Source: Pseudomonas sp.
GTDB lineage: Bacteria; Pseudomonadota; Gammaproteobacteria; Pseudomonadales; Pseudomonadaceae
DNA length: 64,000 nt
Assembly (NCBI RefSeq): GCF_030698175.1
Contig: NZ_JAUYNT010000016.1
Span: forward strand, 37,709-101,708
Direction of reading: 5' to 3'
Position 1 is the stretch's first letter; every line of letters begins with the position of its first letter. Of the stretch, positions 47,734 to 56,596 are shown piece after piece. The translations under genes were made by a program, and so were the position numbers. A model generated the notes under the pieces. That model was given only the letters and a program-made list of their open reading frames with translations. It was not told the DNA's origin and ran no database searches.

Positions 47734-47791
47734 GCAGGACGCGATTGCGCGGGGCTCTGTAGCCTGAGCGGCCGTTCTTGATGTAAGTAGA

Positions 47792-47822
47792 AGACCCCTT
47801 TCCTAAGGGGTCTTTTTTTTTT
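47792..47822 (+). terminator. Terminator of pilA
   Basis: AGACCCCTT, loop, AGGGGTCT and a long T run. Confidence 0.92.
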
Positions 47823-47871
47823 GCGGAAATTACTTGAGTTTTAGGTCGTTTGTTTTTTACCAGGAATGGAT

Positions 47872-48573
47872 ATGACGAAGTCGATAAATCGTTGGAGAGC
47901 TTTTGCGCTGCATTTGTTGCTCAGCTCGATAGTCTTTGTGTTGTTAGCGTTGGTTGTGCTGTTCTGGTTTTTCCCTGGGGGGCTGTTTTTCGCTGCCGGA
48001 GGTTGGGAGGGGCTGAGAATCATCCTGGCGGTCGATTTGGTTCTTGGGCCATGCCTGACCCTTATAGTGATTGCCCCGCTCAAGCCAAGGTTGGAGTTGA
48101 TCAGGGATCTGTCGCTGATTGTTCTGCTGCAAATCCTGGCGCTGGTGGCCGGTTGTTATATCGTGACCCAGGCGCGGCCACTGGCGGTCGTGTATGTGTT
48201 CGATACCTTCTATGTATCCAATCGTGAGAGTTATCGTCAGCTGGATGTCGAGCCGCAGATTCTGGAAGGCTTCAGCGGGTGGACGCCGAAGTTCTTTTAT
48301 GTCGAGGTTCCGTCGAGTGCTGCAGAGTTTCTGGCTCAGCATACGAAAGCCTTGCTCAATGGCGAGAAGCCACTTCAGCTGCGTGTGGATTTGTACCGGG
48401 AGATGCCTGTCGATCGACAGGCGCTAGAGAAAATACTGCATAGCCCTGACAAGAAGGAGGAAGAGATTGCCTGCGTGCGGGTTGCTATCGAAAGCGCTTA
48501 TCGGAGTGGTTCAGTCTGTTTCGATCTGGATGCGCGCAAGGTGCGGGACTTTATTCCAGATGGTAAAGGCTAG
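47872..48573 (+). CDS. TfpX/TfpZ family type IV pilin accessory protein
   Basis: The gene encodes 233 residues. Three membrane helices (about 10-35, 45-68, 77-98) with GGLFFAAGGW and LVLGPCLTLIV are typical of TfpX/TfpZ proteins. A periplasmic domain follows with YVFDTFYVSNRESYRQLD, and two Cys (ACVRV, VCFDLD). In P. aeruginosa such genes lie next to particular pilA alleles and act as chaperone-like factors for pilin levels. I choose the ATG at 47872 (CAGGA 6 bases upstream) over 47866. Transcription would be read-through from pilA or its own weak promoter. Confidence 0.88.
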   Translation: MTKSINRWRAFALHLLLSSIVFVLLALVVLFWFFPGGLFFAAGGWEGLRIILAVDLVLGPCLTLIVIAPLKPRLELIRDLSLIVLLQILALVAGCYIVTQARPLAVVYVFDTFYVSNRESYRQLDVEPQILEGFSGWTPKFFYVEVPSSAAEFLAQHTKALLNGEKPLQLRVDLYREMPVDRQALEKILHSPDKKEEEIACVRVAIESAYRSGSVCFDLDARKVRDFIPDGKG

Positions 48574-48668
48574 CTATTTGTATGCTTCTATGGCGGTCGC
48601 AGCAGCACATTGCGCGCGCCGCCACGATATGCAAATTAGCCGTTAGTTAAATGCTTGCATGGCGTCGT

Positions 48669-49439
<771 letters not shown>

Positions 49440-49550
49440 TCAGACACGATTAATTTGCGTTTTTGCTAAAGATACACTTCGCGTCGGTTGCCTGGCCGTA
49501 GCGCCGGGAGGGGCGAATGCTTTGTGCTGGCCCACCCCGGCCTAAATCCT

Positions 49551-49838
49551 TTACGCAATGTCGCGCGGGTCATGCGTTTGCAACCAGTCTTTCAGCGCGG
49601 CGTCCATTCGGGTTTGCCAGCCAGGGCCGGAGGCTTTGAAGCGCGCCAGTACTTCTGGGCTGTAACGCACGGTCAAGGCTTCCTTGGTTGGGGCTTTTTG
49701 TGGCCCGCGCGCGCGACTGGAGAGCGTTTTGCGCAGCGACGCGGGCAGCTGTGCAAACGGAGTGGCATTGGCAAAATCGTCCGCCGTCCACTCGGGGTTG
49801 TCGTTGTCGATCAATTCAGGATTGGGTTTGCGCGACAT
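49551..49838 (-). CDS. brnA: BrnA family antitoxin
   Basis: The gene encodes 95 residues with an acidic N-terminal part (ELIDNDNPEWTADDFANATPF) that should bind the toxin, and a ribbon-helix-helix C-terminal half (KEALTVRYSPEVLARFKASGPGWQTRMDAALKDWL), the BrnA pattern. It neutralises BrnT and represses its own operon as a DNA-binding dimer. Its start lies 23 bases inside the end of brnT, so translation is coupled. Palindromic candidate operators are at 50099-50143. Confidence 0.93.
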   Translation of the reverse strand: MSRKPNPELIDNDNPEWTADDFANATPFAQLPASLRKTLSSRARGPQKAPTKEALTVRYSPEVLARFKASGPGWQTRMDAALKDWLQTHDPRDIA

Positions 49839-50091
49839 AACCTCTGACCTCTCGTGAGTTGGCCTTGCGAAAACTAATCACACGGATACCGTCAGCGACC
49901 TCCACAAACACCAGCGCATGCAGGCGTTCATCAAGCCAGCCCAGTGCGCGAATGCGAACTTCGCCGTAATCCTTGCGATCACCGATGGCGAATACCGCCG
50001 TCTCGAAGTCGAAGCTCGCTGCGCAGGTAAATGACAAGTCACGCTCACGCAGGTTGCGGTCATTCTTGGCGGCATCGAATTCGATATTCAT
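49816..50091 (-). CDS. brnT: BrnT family toxin (RelE-like ribonuclease)
   Basis: The gene encodes 91 residues: FDAAKNDRNLRERDLSF (BrnT opening WDxxKxxxNxxKHGxxF, here with FDAAKND and ERDL), then FETAVFAIGDRKDYGEVRIRALGWLDERLHALVFVEVADGIRVISFRKANSREV. The core GWLDER, RVISFRKA and NSREVR is intact, so the toxin may be active. It cleaves RNA and blocks translation in Brucella. A longer frame from 50229 crosses the promoter; the ATG at 50091 is the family start. It precedes brnA in the operon. Confidence 0.93.
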   Translation of the reverse strand: MNIEFDAAKNDRNLRERDLSFTCAASFDFETAVFAIGDRKDYGEVRIRALGWLDERLHALVFVEVADGIRVISFRKANSREVRGYVAQTQS

Positions 50092-50097
50092 AGGCAA

Positions 50098-50143
50098 ATT
50101 GTAGGTACAAGGCGCCCGGCCTGCAAGCAATTTGTAGTTACAT
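50098..50143 (-). promoter_or_regulatory. brnTA promoter with two palindromic operator candidates; leaderless start
   Basis: On the minus strand TTGCAG (50121-50126) and TACAAT (50098-50103) are 17 bases apart. The -10 ends only 6 bases before the brnT ATG, so transcription should start at or beside the ATG. TTGTAGGTACAA (50099-50110) is a perfect-armed palindrome over the -10, and TTGTAGTTACAT (50132-50143) is a near copy just upstream of the -35, 33 bases apart, about three helical turns. These fit autorepression by BrnA. Confidence 0.65.
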
Positions 50144-50173
50144 GGAGAGGCGGTGGGGTCGGGCACGCTTATC

Positions 50174-50226
50174 GCGGTATGACGGATTCGTAGGGTGCAA
50201 TCGCCGTAGGCGCTTGCACCGTTTGC
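50174..50226. repeat. Intergenic repeat between brnT and nadC
   Basis: GCGGTATGACGGATTCGTAG through TCGCCGTAGGCGCTTGCACC, a shorter relative of the repeat at 49303-49412. Together they bracket the BrnTA module as direct repeats. Confidence 0.6.
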
Positions 50227-50237
50227 CACGAGTGCGG

Positions 50238-51086
50238 CTACAGGCTCAACCGCATCGACAAATCCACCGCCTTTATATCCTTGGTCAAGGTGCCAAGCGA
50301 TATGTAGTCCACCCCGGTTTCGGCCACGCCCCGCAATGTGCTGTCATTAATGCCGCCGGAGGCTTCGAGTTTGGCGCGGCCGGCGGTGAGTTTTACGGCG
50401 GTGCGCATATCATCGAGGCTCAGCTCATCCAGCATGATGATATCGGCACCAGCAGCCAGGGCTTGTTCGAGCTCGGCCAAACTTTCCACTTCTACTTCCA
50501 CCGGCTTGCCGGGGGCGATTTGCTGGGCTGCGGCTATGGCTTGGGCGATGCCGCCGCAGGCGGCGATGTGGTTTTCTTTGATTAAAAAGGCGTCATACAA
50601 GCCGATGCGGTGGTTGTGGCAGCCGCCGCAAGTGACTGCGTATTTTTGCGCCAGACGCAGGCCTGGCAAGGTTTTGCGGGTGTCGAGCAGTTTGACGGCG
50701 GTGCCTTGTACTAAGTCGGCGTAATGCTGGCTGCGGGTGGCGACGGCGGACAGGGTTTGTAGAAAATTCAGCGCGCTACGTTCGCCGCTCAGCAAGGTGC
50801 GGGCCGGGCCGTCGAGGGTGAACAAGACTTGGTTGGGGCTGACGCGCTCACCGTCACGTACCAGCCACTGCACAGCTACACGCGGGTCGAGCTGGCGGAA
50901 TACTTCATCTACCCAGGCGGTGCCGCAGATGACAGCCGCGTCGCGGGTGATGATGCGGGCTGCCGCGCTGCGGTCGGCGGCGATCAGTTGAGCGGTGATG
51001 TCGCCGCTGCCGAGGTCTTCGCGCAGGGCAATTTCGACGTTGGCGCTGATTTCACGGCCGAGATCAGCAAGAATCAGGTTGGGCAT
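50238..51086 (-). CDS. nadC: Nicotinate-nucleotide pyrophosphorylase (quinolinate phosphoribosyltransferase)
   Basis: The gene encodes 282 residues, the normal length. The N-terminal domain ([13 protein letters not shown]) and the TIM-like barrel are complete: [71 protein letters not shown] and LEASGGIND. It makes nicotinic acid mononucleotide from quinolinate in NAD synthesis. The ATG at 51086 gives the family start MPNLILADL; a longer frame from 51242 is not conserved. A truncated second copy lies at 48669, beyond BrnTA. It is divergent from the DUF1631 gene. Confidence 0.97.
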   Translation of the reverse strand: MPNLILADLGREISANVEIALREDLGSGDITAQLIAADRSAAARIITRDAAVICGTAWVDEVFRQLDPRVAVQWLVRDGERVSPNQVLFTLDGPARTLLSGERSALNFLQTLSAVATRSQHYADLVQGTAVKLLDTRKTLPGLRLAQKYAVTCGGCHNHRIGLYDAFLIKENHIAACGGIAQAIAAAQQIAPGKPVEVEVESLAELEQALAAGADIIMLDELSLDDMRTAVKLTAGRAKLEASGGINDSTLRGVAETGVDYISLGTLTKDIKAVDLSMRLSL

Positions 51087-51268
51087 GACGGGCTCCGCAT
51101 TCAAGATCGGCCGATTATAGGGGCTGCGCTGGTTGGATGCAGCGAATGCCGTGTGCATTGCATGGCTTTCTGCTAGACAGATAAGGTGCGTTGGTCGCGC
51201 GTGAGTTACCGCTGGGAGGCTGCAAGGGCGCATCTGTGACATGGGTCATGTCTAGGGGTTAAAGCGCC

Positions 51269-51358
51269 TTGGTAGTCACAGGCCTATCCCTATAATGGTG
51301 TTATTAGTTAGATCTGACGCCAGGCCTTTGACGTTATGCCGGGCCTTTTGACGTTATG
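51269..51358 (+). promoter_or_regulatory. Promoter and tandem-repeat leader of the second DUF1631 gene
   Basis: TTGGTA (51269-51274) and a perfect TATAAT (51291-51296) are 16 bases apart. In the leader, GGCCTTTGACGTTATG (51323) recurs as GGCCTTTTGACGTTATG (51342), a tandem repeat of about 20 bases. The rest of the 338-base gap from nadC shows nothing else. The leader to the ATG at 51425 is about 125 bases and ends with a GGGAG site. Confidence 0.5.
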
Positions 51359-51424
51359 GATAGCGCTCAGTGAATGCAGTGCAGGCCGTGTAGCCCGAGA
51401 GGGGCCGCCTGCGGGAGACTCGTA

Positions 51425-53785
51425 ATGACCGATGCTAACGTGGTGCGCCTGAATAAGGTTGCCCCTGTGCACCCGCCCATTTCGCCGGTAGGAAGACTGC
51501 CCGTGGCACTGACGCAAGTGCGTGACAAAGCTGCAGCACAGCTAAAACAAGCCCTGCAGGGCTTGTTCGATAACGCCGACGATTCGCTATTTGAAATGGC
51601 CGATCGGGCGGTGAGCAATGCTGAGCAAAATGCCTTTTTTGAAGCCATGCGTGATTTGCGTCTAAAACGCAAAAATATCGAGCGCGGCTTTCTGCAGAAG
51701 ATTTTTGAATCTTTTGCCGTTCTGAATCAGTACGAGATCGGTAAGCCGCCGCAGCTTGATGCGGTTTCTTTCGAAGGCCTGTCGCTGGTTCAGGAAGATG
51801 ATTTAGAAGAAGCCGTGGCCCTGGACGGCATGATCTCCAAGGTACTTGGCCGCGATAGCGTTGCCTTGGGCCACCTAACCGCGCGCTTGAATGCGCTGGT
51901 CAGCAAGAAGATCGAGGACAAGACCAACCCACTGGGGCCCCGTGAGTTGTGCGCCGGGTTCCTGGATGCCTGCCGCAGCTTGGGCGTGGAGATCAAGGTC
52001 AAGCTGATTATCTTCAAGTTGTTTGAGAAGTATGTGTTGGCCGATCTCGACCAGCTGTATGCCGAGGTCAACCAGCTGCTGATTACTGCCGGTGTGCTGC
52101 CTGAGCTGCAATCGGCCCCGCCTCGGCGCACGCCGGGCCGCACTGCGGCAACTCGCGGCAGTCGTGAAGCTGGCGCTGAGGCCGTCATGAGCGGTGATGC
52201 TGGCAGCTACAGCGAAGAGGGCATGCAGGAGGTCTTTGGCGTCTTGCAAGAGTTGCTGGCCCAGGTGCGCGGCTCCGGGATGCCGGCCCGTGAGCTACCT
52301 GCTGGCGCCGTGCCTATCTCCAGCAATGACCTATTACGCTTGCTGTCGCATATGCAACAGCGCTTGCCCGAACAGGCTGGCGCGGTGGCTGATGAGAACG
52401 GTCTGCGTGACCAGTTGGAGCAGTTGCTCGGTCGTGCCAGTGCGAAAAGCGGTAAGGCGCGGGTAGTCGGCGAAGTTGATGAAGATGTCATTAATCTGGT
52501 CTCGATGCTGTTTGAGTTCATTCTCGACGACCGTACCTTGCCGGACTCGCTGAAAGCGTTGATTGCCCGTTTGCAGATCCCGATGCTGAAGGTGGCGGTG
52601 CTGGATAAGGCCTTCTTCAGTCGCGGCACTCACCCGGCGCGGCGCTTGTTGAATGAAATCGCTTCGGCTGCCATGGGCTGGAGTGGCCAGGATGACGAGC
52701 AGCGCGGCAGTCTCTATCAGCGCATCGAGCAAGTGGTGCAACGGCTGCTGAATGATTTTGTCGATGATCCGGCGATTTTCTCCGAACTGCTGACCGAATT
52801 TACCGCCTTTACCGGTGATGAGCGCCGCCGCAGCGACCTGCTTGAACAGCGCACCCGCGATGCCGAAGAGGGCCGGGCCAAGTCGGAAATGGCCCGTCAG
52901 CAAGTCGAGCAAGCTTTGAATCAGCGCCTGCTCGGCAAGACCTTGCCAGAGGTGGTGGTGCGCTTGCTGCAAGAGGCGTGGAGCAAGGTGTTGATGCTGG
53001 CTTGCCTAAAGCATGGCGCCGAGTCCGCCGAGTGGCAGGCTGCGTTGGCGACCATGGATGATTTGGTCTGGAGCGTCGAACCGCACGAAGACGCGCAGGC
53101 GCGTATGCGCTTGCTCGAGTTGGTACCGGGCCTGCTCAAGGCCTTGCGTGAAGGCATGGCTAGCGCCGCAGTCGACCCCTTTGTGACCGGCGAATACTTT
53201 GCCCAGTTGGAAGCTTTGCACGTGCAGGCGTTCCAGCGCTTCAAATGGTCGATACCGGCGCCGGTGCAACCAATCGCTGAGTTTGCTGCTGAGTCCGAAG
53301 CTGAACTACAGGCTGTGCCAGCAGTTGAGCGCGACGAAACCGAGTTGGCAGTTGAGCAGGCCTTGTCGGCGCTGGACTTGCCAGAGTTGGTTGAGGGTGA
53401 GGCGCTCGCAGAGCCGGCGGCAATGGTCGAGGTGATGGAGGAGATTGTGTTGCTGGCGCCCGGCGAGGTGCGCGAGCAACCAGAAGTTCAGCTGGTCGAT
53501 GACGATGAAGCCTTCGACCAAGTCGACAGTTTGCGCGTTGGTAGCTGGGTCGAGTTTCAGGAAGACGAAGAACACAAGCTGCGCTGCAAGCTGGCGGCGG
53601 TGATCAAACCGACCGGCAAGTTCATCTTCGTCAATCGCACCGGCATGAAGGTGTTGGAAAAAACCCGTACCGGCCTTGCGGTTGAGTTTCGCCGTAGCGC
53701 CATTCGCTTGCTCGATGATGCGCTGCTGTTTGATCGGGCCTTGGAGTCGGTGATTGGCAATCTGCGCCGGCTGAAAGGCGCTTAA
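51425..53785 (+). CDS. DUF1631 family protein, copy 2
   Basis: The gene encodes 786 residues, soluble and mainly helical. It shares with the copy at 38359 the motifs ADDSLFEMADRAVSN, NPLGPRELCAGFLDAC, IKVKLIIFKLFEKYVL, VINLVSMLFEFILDDRTLPD, HPARRLLNEIASA and LMLACLKHGAESAEW. A linker rich in Ala/Glu/Val (about 630-700) precedes a C-terminal PilZ-like part (LRVGSWVEFQED, KFIFVNRTGMKV). The function is unknown. In P. aeruginosa a DUF1631 gene lies between nadC and ampD, as here. The ATG at 51425 has GGGAG upstream. The TAA stop is part of the target duplication of the element at 53791. Confidence 0.87.
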   Translation: MTDANVVRLNKVAPVHPPISPVGRLPVALTQVRDKAAAQLKQALQGLFDNADDSLFEMADRAVSNAEQNAFFEAMRDLRLKRKNIERGFLQKIFESFAVLNQYEIGKPPQLDAVSFEGLSLVQEDDLEEAVALDGMISKVLGRDSVALGHLTARLNALVSKKIEDKTNPLGPRELCAGFLDACRSLGVEIKVKLIIFKLFEKYVLADLDQLYAEVNQLLITAGVLPELQSAPPRRTPGRTAATRGSREAGAEAVMSGDAGSYSEEGMQEVFGVLQELLAQVRGSGMPARELPAGAVPISSNDLLRLLSHMQQRLPEQAGAVADENGLRDQLEQLLGRASAKSGKARVVGEVDEDVINLVSMLFEFILDDRTLPDSLKALIARLQIPMLKVAVLDKAFFSRGTHPARRLLNEIASAAMGWSGQDDEQRGSLYQRIEQVVQRLLNDFVDDPAIFSELLTEFTAFTGDERRRSDLLEQRTRDAEEGRAKSEMARQQVEQALNQRLLGKTLPEVVVRLLQEAWSKVLMLACLKHGAESAEWQAALATMDDLVWSVEPHEDAQARMRLLELVPGLLKALREGMASAAVDPFVTGEYFAQLEALHVQAFQRFKWSIPAPVQPIAEFAAESEAELQAVPAVERDETELAVEQALSALDLPELVEGEALAEPAAMVEVMEEIVLLAPGEVREQPEVQLVDDDEAFDQVDSLRVGSWVEFQEDEEHKLRCKLAAVIKPTGKFIFVNRTGMKVLEKTRTGLAVEFRRSAIRLLDDALLFDRALESVIGNLRRLKGA

Positions 53786-53790
53786 GAATA

Positions 53791-54055
53791 GGCTATGTCC
53801 CAGTTATGTGTTGAAGCGTGCGGGTCGGTTAGGCGATGCCTGGTGCGCGGTAATTCGTAGGGTGGGTTAGGCGCATGACCACGGACTATCGGCTGATGCT
53901 TAGTCAGTTGCGCCGTAACCCACCAGATGGGGCCGGCCGATCACCGCTTGGTGGGTTACGTGGCGCACACGCTCCGCAGTTGATTTCAAAACCCTGCCCT
54001 GCGCCACTAACCCACCCTACAAAAGCTGTGTGCAACACGTAACTAGGACATAGCC
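53791..54055. mobile_element. 265-bp non-autonomous inverted-repeat element (MITE-like) with 8-bp target duplication
   Basis: The ends are 23-base inverted repeats (GGCTATGTCC.AGTTA.GTGTTG at 53791-53813 and its complement at 54033-54055, 21 of 23 matching). TAAGAATA flanks it on both sides (53783-53790 and 54056-54063), a direct target duplication. It has no open frame of its own. Nested inside are perfect 14-base inverted ends GTAGGGTGGGTTAG (53857 and 54020) and an inner GTAACCCACCA/TGGTGGGTTAC pair. The insertion separates the DUF1631 stop from its terminator at 54089. Confidence 0.75.
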
Positions 54056-54088
54056 TAAGAATAGGCTCTACTTTATTGCGCTCTCACC

Positions 54089-54120
54089 CAACGCCCGGCC
54101 CAAAGCCGGGCGTTGTTGTT
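54089..54120 (+). terminator. Terminator belonging to the DUF1631 gene
   Basis: CAACGCCCGGC, loop CCAAA, GCCGGGCGTTG then TTGTT. An 11-bp stem, displaced from its gene by the inserted element. Confidence 0.8.
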
Positions 54121-54166
54121 TCTGTGGCTTGGCCGCTCTAGAGTAAGGCCTTACTCGAGGGTTTTT

Positions 54167-54730
54167 ATGCGACTGGATTTAGTCAGTGGTTGGGTCGGCG
54201 GGGTTCGTCATTGCCCATCGGCCAACTGCAATGAGCGCCCCACTGGGGAAATATCGCTGTTGGTGATTCACAACATCAGCCTGCCGCCGGGGCAGTTTGG
54301 CACTGGTAAGGTGCAGGAGTTTTTCACCTCTGGATTGTGCGTCGATGAGCATCCATATTTTGCCGAGATCGCCGCTATGCGAGTGTCGGCGCATTTTTTG
54401 ATTGAACGTGACGGCGGTATTACTCAGTTTGTCTCTTGTTTGCAGCGCGCCTGGCACGCGGGAGTCTCATCTTTTGCCGGGCGGGAGAACTGTAATGATT
54501 TTTCCCTCGGTATCGAGTTGGAGGGCACCGATGAGTTGCCTTTCAGCGAGGCGCAATATCAGGCCTTGATTGCGCTGAGTCAGCAGTTGCTAGCCGCTTA
54601 TCCGGCGCTGACGCTGCAACGTATTTGCGGTCATAGTGATATAGCACCGGGGCGTAAGACCGATCCGGGGCCGGCTTTTGATTGGCCGCGGCTACAGCAG
54701 GGATTAACGAATATGGAGTGCGGACAATGA
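54167..54730 (+). CDS. ampD: 1,6-anhydro-N-acetylmuramyl-L-alanine amidase AmpD
   Basis: The gene encodes 187 residues of the amidase_2 family. Zinc ligands are expected in LLVIHNISLP (His) and in CGHSDIAPGRKTDPGPAFDW (His and Asp). RVSAHFLIERDGGITQFV and NDFSLGIELEG are also typical. It recycles cell-wall muropeptides in the cytoplasm, and its loss derepresses AmpC beta-lactamase in Pseudomonas. The ATG at 54167 gives the family start MRLDLVSGWV; an upstream TTG frame covers the terminator. It overlaps ampE by 4 bases. Confidence 0.97.
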   Translation: MRLDLVSGWVGGVRHCPSANCNERPTGEISLLVIHNISLPPGQFGTGKVQEFFTSGLCVDEHPYFAEIAAMRVSAHFLIERDGGITQFVSCLQRAWHAGVSSFAGRENCNDFSLGIELEGTDELPFSEAQYQALIALSQQLLAAYPALTLQRICGHSDIAPGRKTDPGPAFDWPRLQQGLTNMECGQ

Positions 54731-55563
54731 GCTTTCTGGTGTTGCTGCTGGTGTTGTGGGTGGAGAAGTTCTCGGCCGGGCGCGGCAAAATCCAACAGGA
54801 TGGACCTTGGTTGCGCTTGCTGGTGTGGGCCGAGCGGCAGCCCGATTTTATCGAGGGGCCTTGGCTGGCGATTCTGTTGTTGGTGGCGCTGCCCTTGGCT
54901 GCGCTGGCTTTGTTGCTGGCGCTGCTTGAGCCCTGGGCATATGGCTGGCTGGCGCTGCCGGTGCATTTACTGGTGTTGGTGTACAGCTTGGGCCGCGGCG
55001 ATCTGCAGGTGGCGCTTGGGCCTTTTCGCGACAGCTGGCGGCGTGGCGATGCGGAGGCGGCCTATTTAGTCGCTTGTCGTGATCTGGGCGTGCAGGCCGA
55101 GGAGGAGGGCAGCTTGCTGCCACAGGTGCAGAGCTATTTGCTCTGGCAGGCCTATCAGAGTTTTTTTGCGGTGATTTTTTGGTACGCCCTGCTTGGGCCG
55201 TTGGCGGCCCTGGCTTATCGGTTACTGGCGTTGATGACCGAGCATAGCCAGCAGCCGATTGTGCGCGAGCGTGCGCAGCTGTGGCGTCATGCTCTGGATT
55301 GGTTGCCGGTGCGGGTGTTGGCCACCAGCTTTGCCTTGGTCGGCAATTTTCTCGCCGTCAGCCGGGTGCTGCTGCATGAGTTACTCAGCTGGCAGATTAG
55401 TGCCGCGCAGGTGGTTGCCAGTGCCGGGCGGGCGGCGGCCGACACCCCCGAGCAAGCCTTGGGTGAGGCCGGTGTGCAAAGCCTCGATGGGCTTTGGCAG
55501 TTGCAGGTACGCGCGGCGCTGCTGTGGTATGCCGGCTTTGCGTTCTGGACTTTGCTGCTTTAA
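54727..55563 (+). CDS. ampE: Regulatory inner-membrane protein AmpE
   Basis: The gene encodes 278 residues with about four membrane helices (near 1-12, 45-70, 75-95, 140-165 and a C-terminal one). It has the AmpE pattern LVLWVEKF, LVYSLGRGDLQ, QAYQSFFAVIFWYALLGPLAALAYRLL. It is associated with AmpD in beta-lactamase signalling; its biochemical role is unclear. The ATG lies in the ampD stop (ATGA). Confidence 0.95.
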   Translation: MSFLVLLLVLWVEKFSAGRGKIQQDGPWLRLLVWAERQPDFIEGPWLAILLLVALPLAALALLLALLEPWAYGWLALPVHLLVLVYSLGRGDLQVALGPFRDSWRRGDAEAAYLVACRDLGVQAEEEGSLLPQVQSYLLWQAYQSFFAVIFWYALLGPLAALAYRLLALMTEHSQQPIVRERAQLWRHALDWLPVRVLATSFALVGNFLAVSRVLLHELLSWQISAAQVVASAGRAAADTPEQALGEAGVQSLDGLWQLQVRAALLWYAGFAFWTLLL

Positions 55564-55570
55564 TTCGGGC

Positions 55571-56461
55571 TTAGGGCCAGAGCCAGGCGGCGCCGCGTAC
55601 ACCGCTGGAGTCGCCGTGCTGGGCCGGTAGCAGGCGCGTGCTGAGTTGGTCGGTAAAGGCGTAACGGCTTAGCAGTGGCGGCACCCAGTCATAGAGTGCG
55701 GCAATATTCGACAGGCCGCCGCCGAGCACTATCACCTCGGGGTCGAGGATGTTGATCACACTGGCCAAGCTGCGCGCCAACTGGTCGGCGTAGCATTTGA
55801 GCGCCTGCACGGCGCGCGCTTCGCCGCTGGCCGCCGCTTGTGCCAAGGCATCGGCGTTAAGACCCAGGCCACTGCGTGCCGCCCAGCCAGGGCCGGATAA
55901 AAACGTTTCGATGCAATCATCCAGGCCGCAATAGCAGCGTCGCACGGCGCCGTCGGCAGGTTGTCGCCAGGGCAGCGGGTTGTGCCCCCATTCGCCGGCA
56001 ATCGCGTTCGGCCCGCGCAATAATTGGCCATTGATGACTATGCCGCCGCCCACGCCAGTGCCGAGAATCACCCCGAACACCGTGCTGGCGCCTGCCCCTG
56101 CGCCGTCACAGGCCTCGGAAAGGGCGAAGCAGTCGGCGTCATTGGCCAGGCGAATGGGCCGCTCGAGTAAGTGTTCAAGGTCGCCGGCCAAGTCCTGGCC
56201 AATCAGGCAGGTGGAGTTGGCGTTTTTGATCAGGCCGGTGGCGGGCGAGCGGGCGCCGGGAATGCCGATGCCAATGCTGGCGTTGGCCGCCAGTTCGCGC
56301 TCGCACTGGTGAACTAGGCTGGCAATAGCGTTCAGGGTTGCGGCGTAGTCACCTTGCGGTGTCGCGCAGCGCTGCCGGAGGATTTGTTGACCGTCGCGCA
56401 AGGCGATAATCTCGATCTTGCTGCCGCCCAAATCTATGCCAAAACGCAGCCTTGAATGCAT
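55571..56461 (-). CDS. ROK family sugar kinase (fructokinase / N-acetylglucosamine kinase type)
   Basis: The gene encodes 296 residues. The phosphate loop FGIDLGGSKIEI, the sugar-binding HNPLPW with NANSTC and NDADCFA, the ROK signature GTGVGGGIVINGQLLRG, and the zinc-site Cys CYCGLDDCIE are all seen. It phosphorylates a hexose with ATP; fructose, N-acetylglucosamine or glucose cannot be separated by eye. It lies between ampE and the chemoreceptor and is convergent with ampE with a gap of 7 bases. I choose the ATG at 56461 (TAAGG site) over an upstream extension from 56569. Confidence 0.88.
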   Translation of the reverse strand: MHSRLRFGIDLGGSKIEIIALRDGQQILRQRCATPQGDYAATLNAIASLVHQCERELAANASIGIGIPGARSPATGLIKNANSTCLIGQDLAGDLEHLLERPIRLANDADCFALSEACDGAGAGASTVFGVILGTGVGGGIVINGQLLRGPNAIAGEWGHNPLPWRQPADGAVRRCYCGLDDCIETFLSGPGWAARSGLGLNADALAQAAASGEARAVQALKCYADQLARSLASVINILDPEVIVLGGGLSNIAALYDWVPPLLSRYAFTDQLSTRLLPAQHGDSSGVRGAAWLWP

Positions 56462-56596
56462 GCTTAACCTTAAGTTACAGAGTTGCTGGCCGATATCGGG
56501 TATATAAGTCGCCCCGCTTGAGCGCTGCTTGGCCGTGCCGATAGGGCACCCGCTTAGCCGCAGCTTCACAACAATAATGGTAGCAGGAGACGTCTA

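Noticed and set aside
48574..48668. tRNA-Thr expected beside pilA in P. aeruginosa
   Set aside because: No cloverleaf or GTTCGA T-loop in this stretch; the tRNA is absent here.
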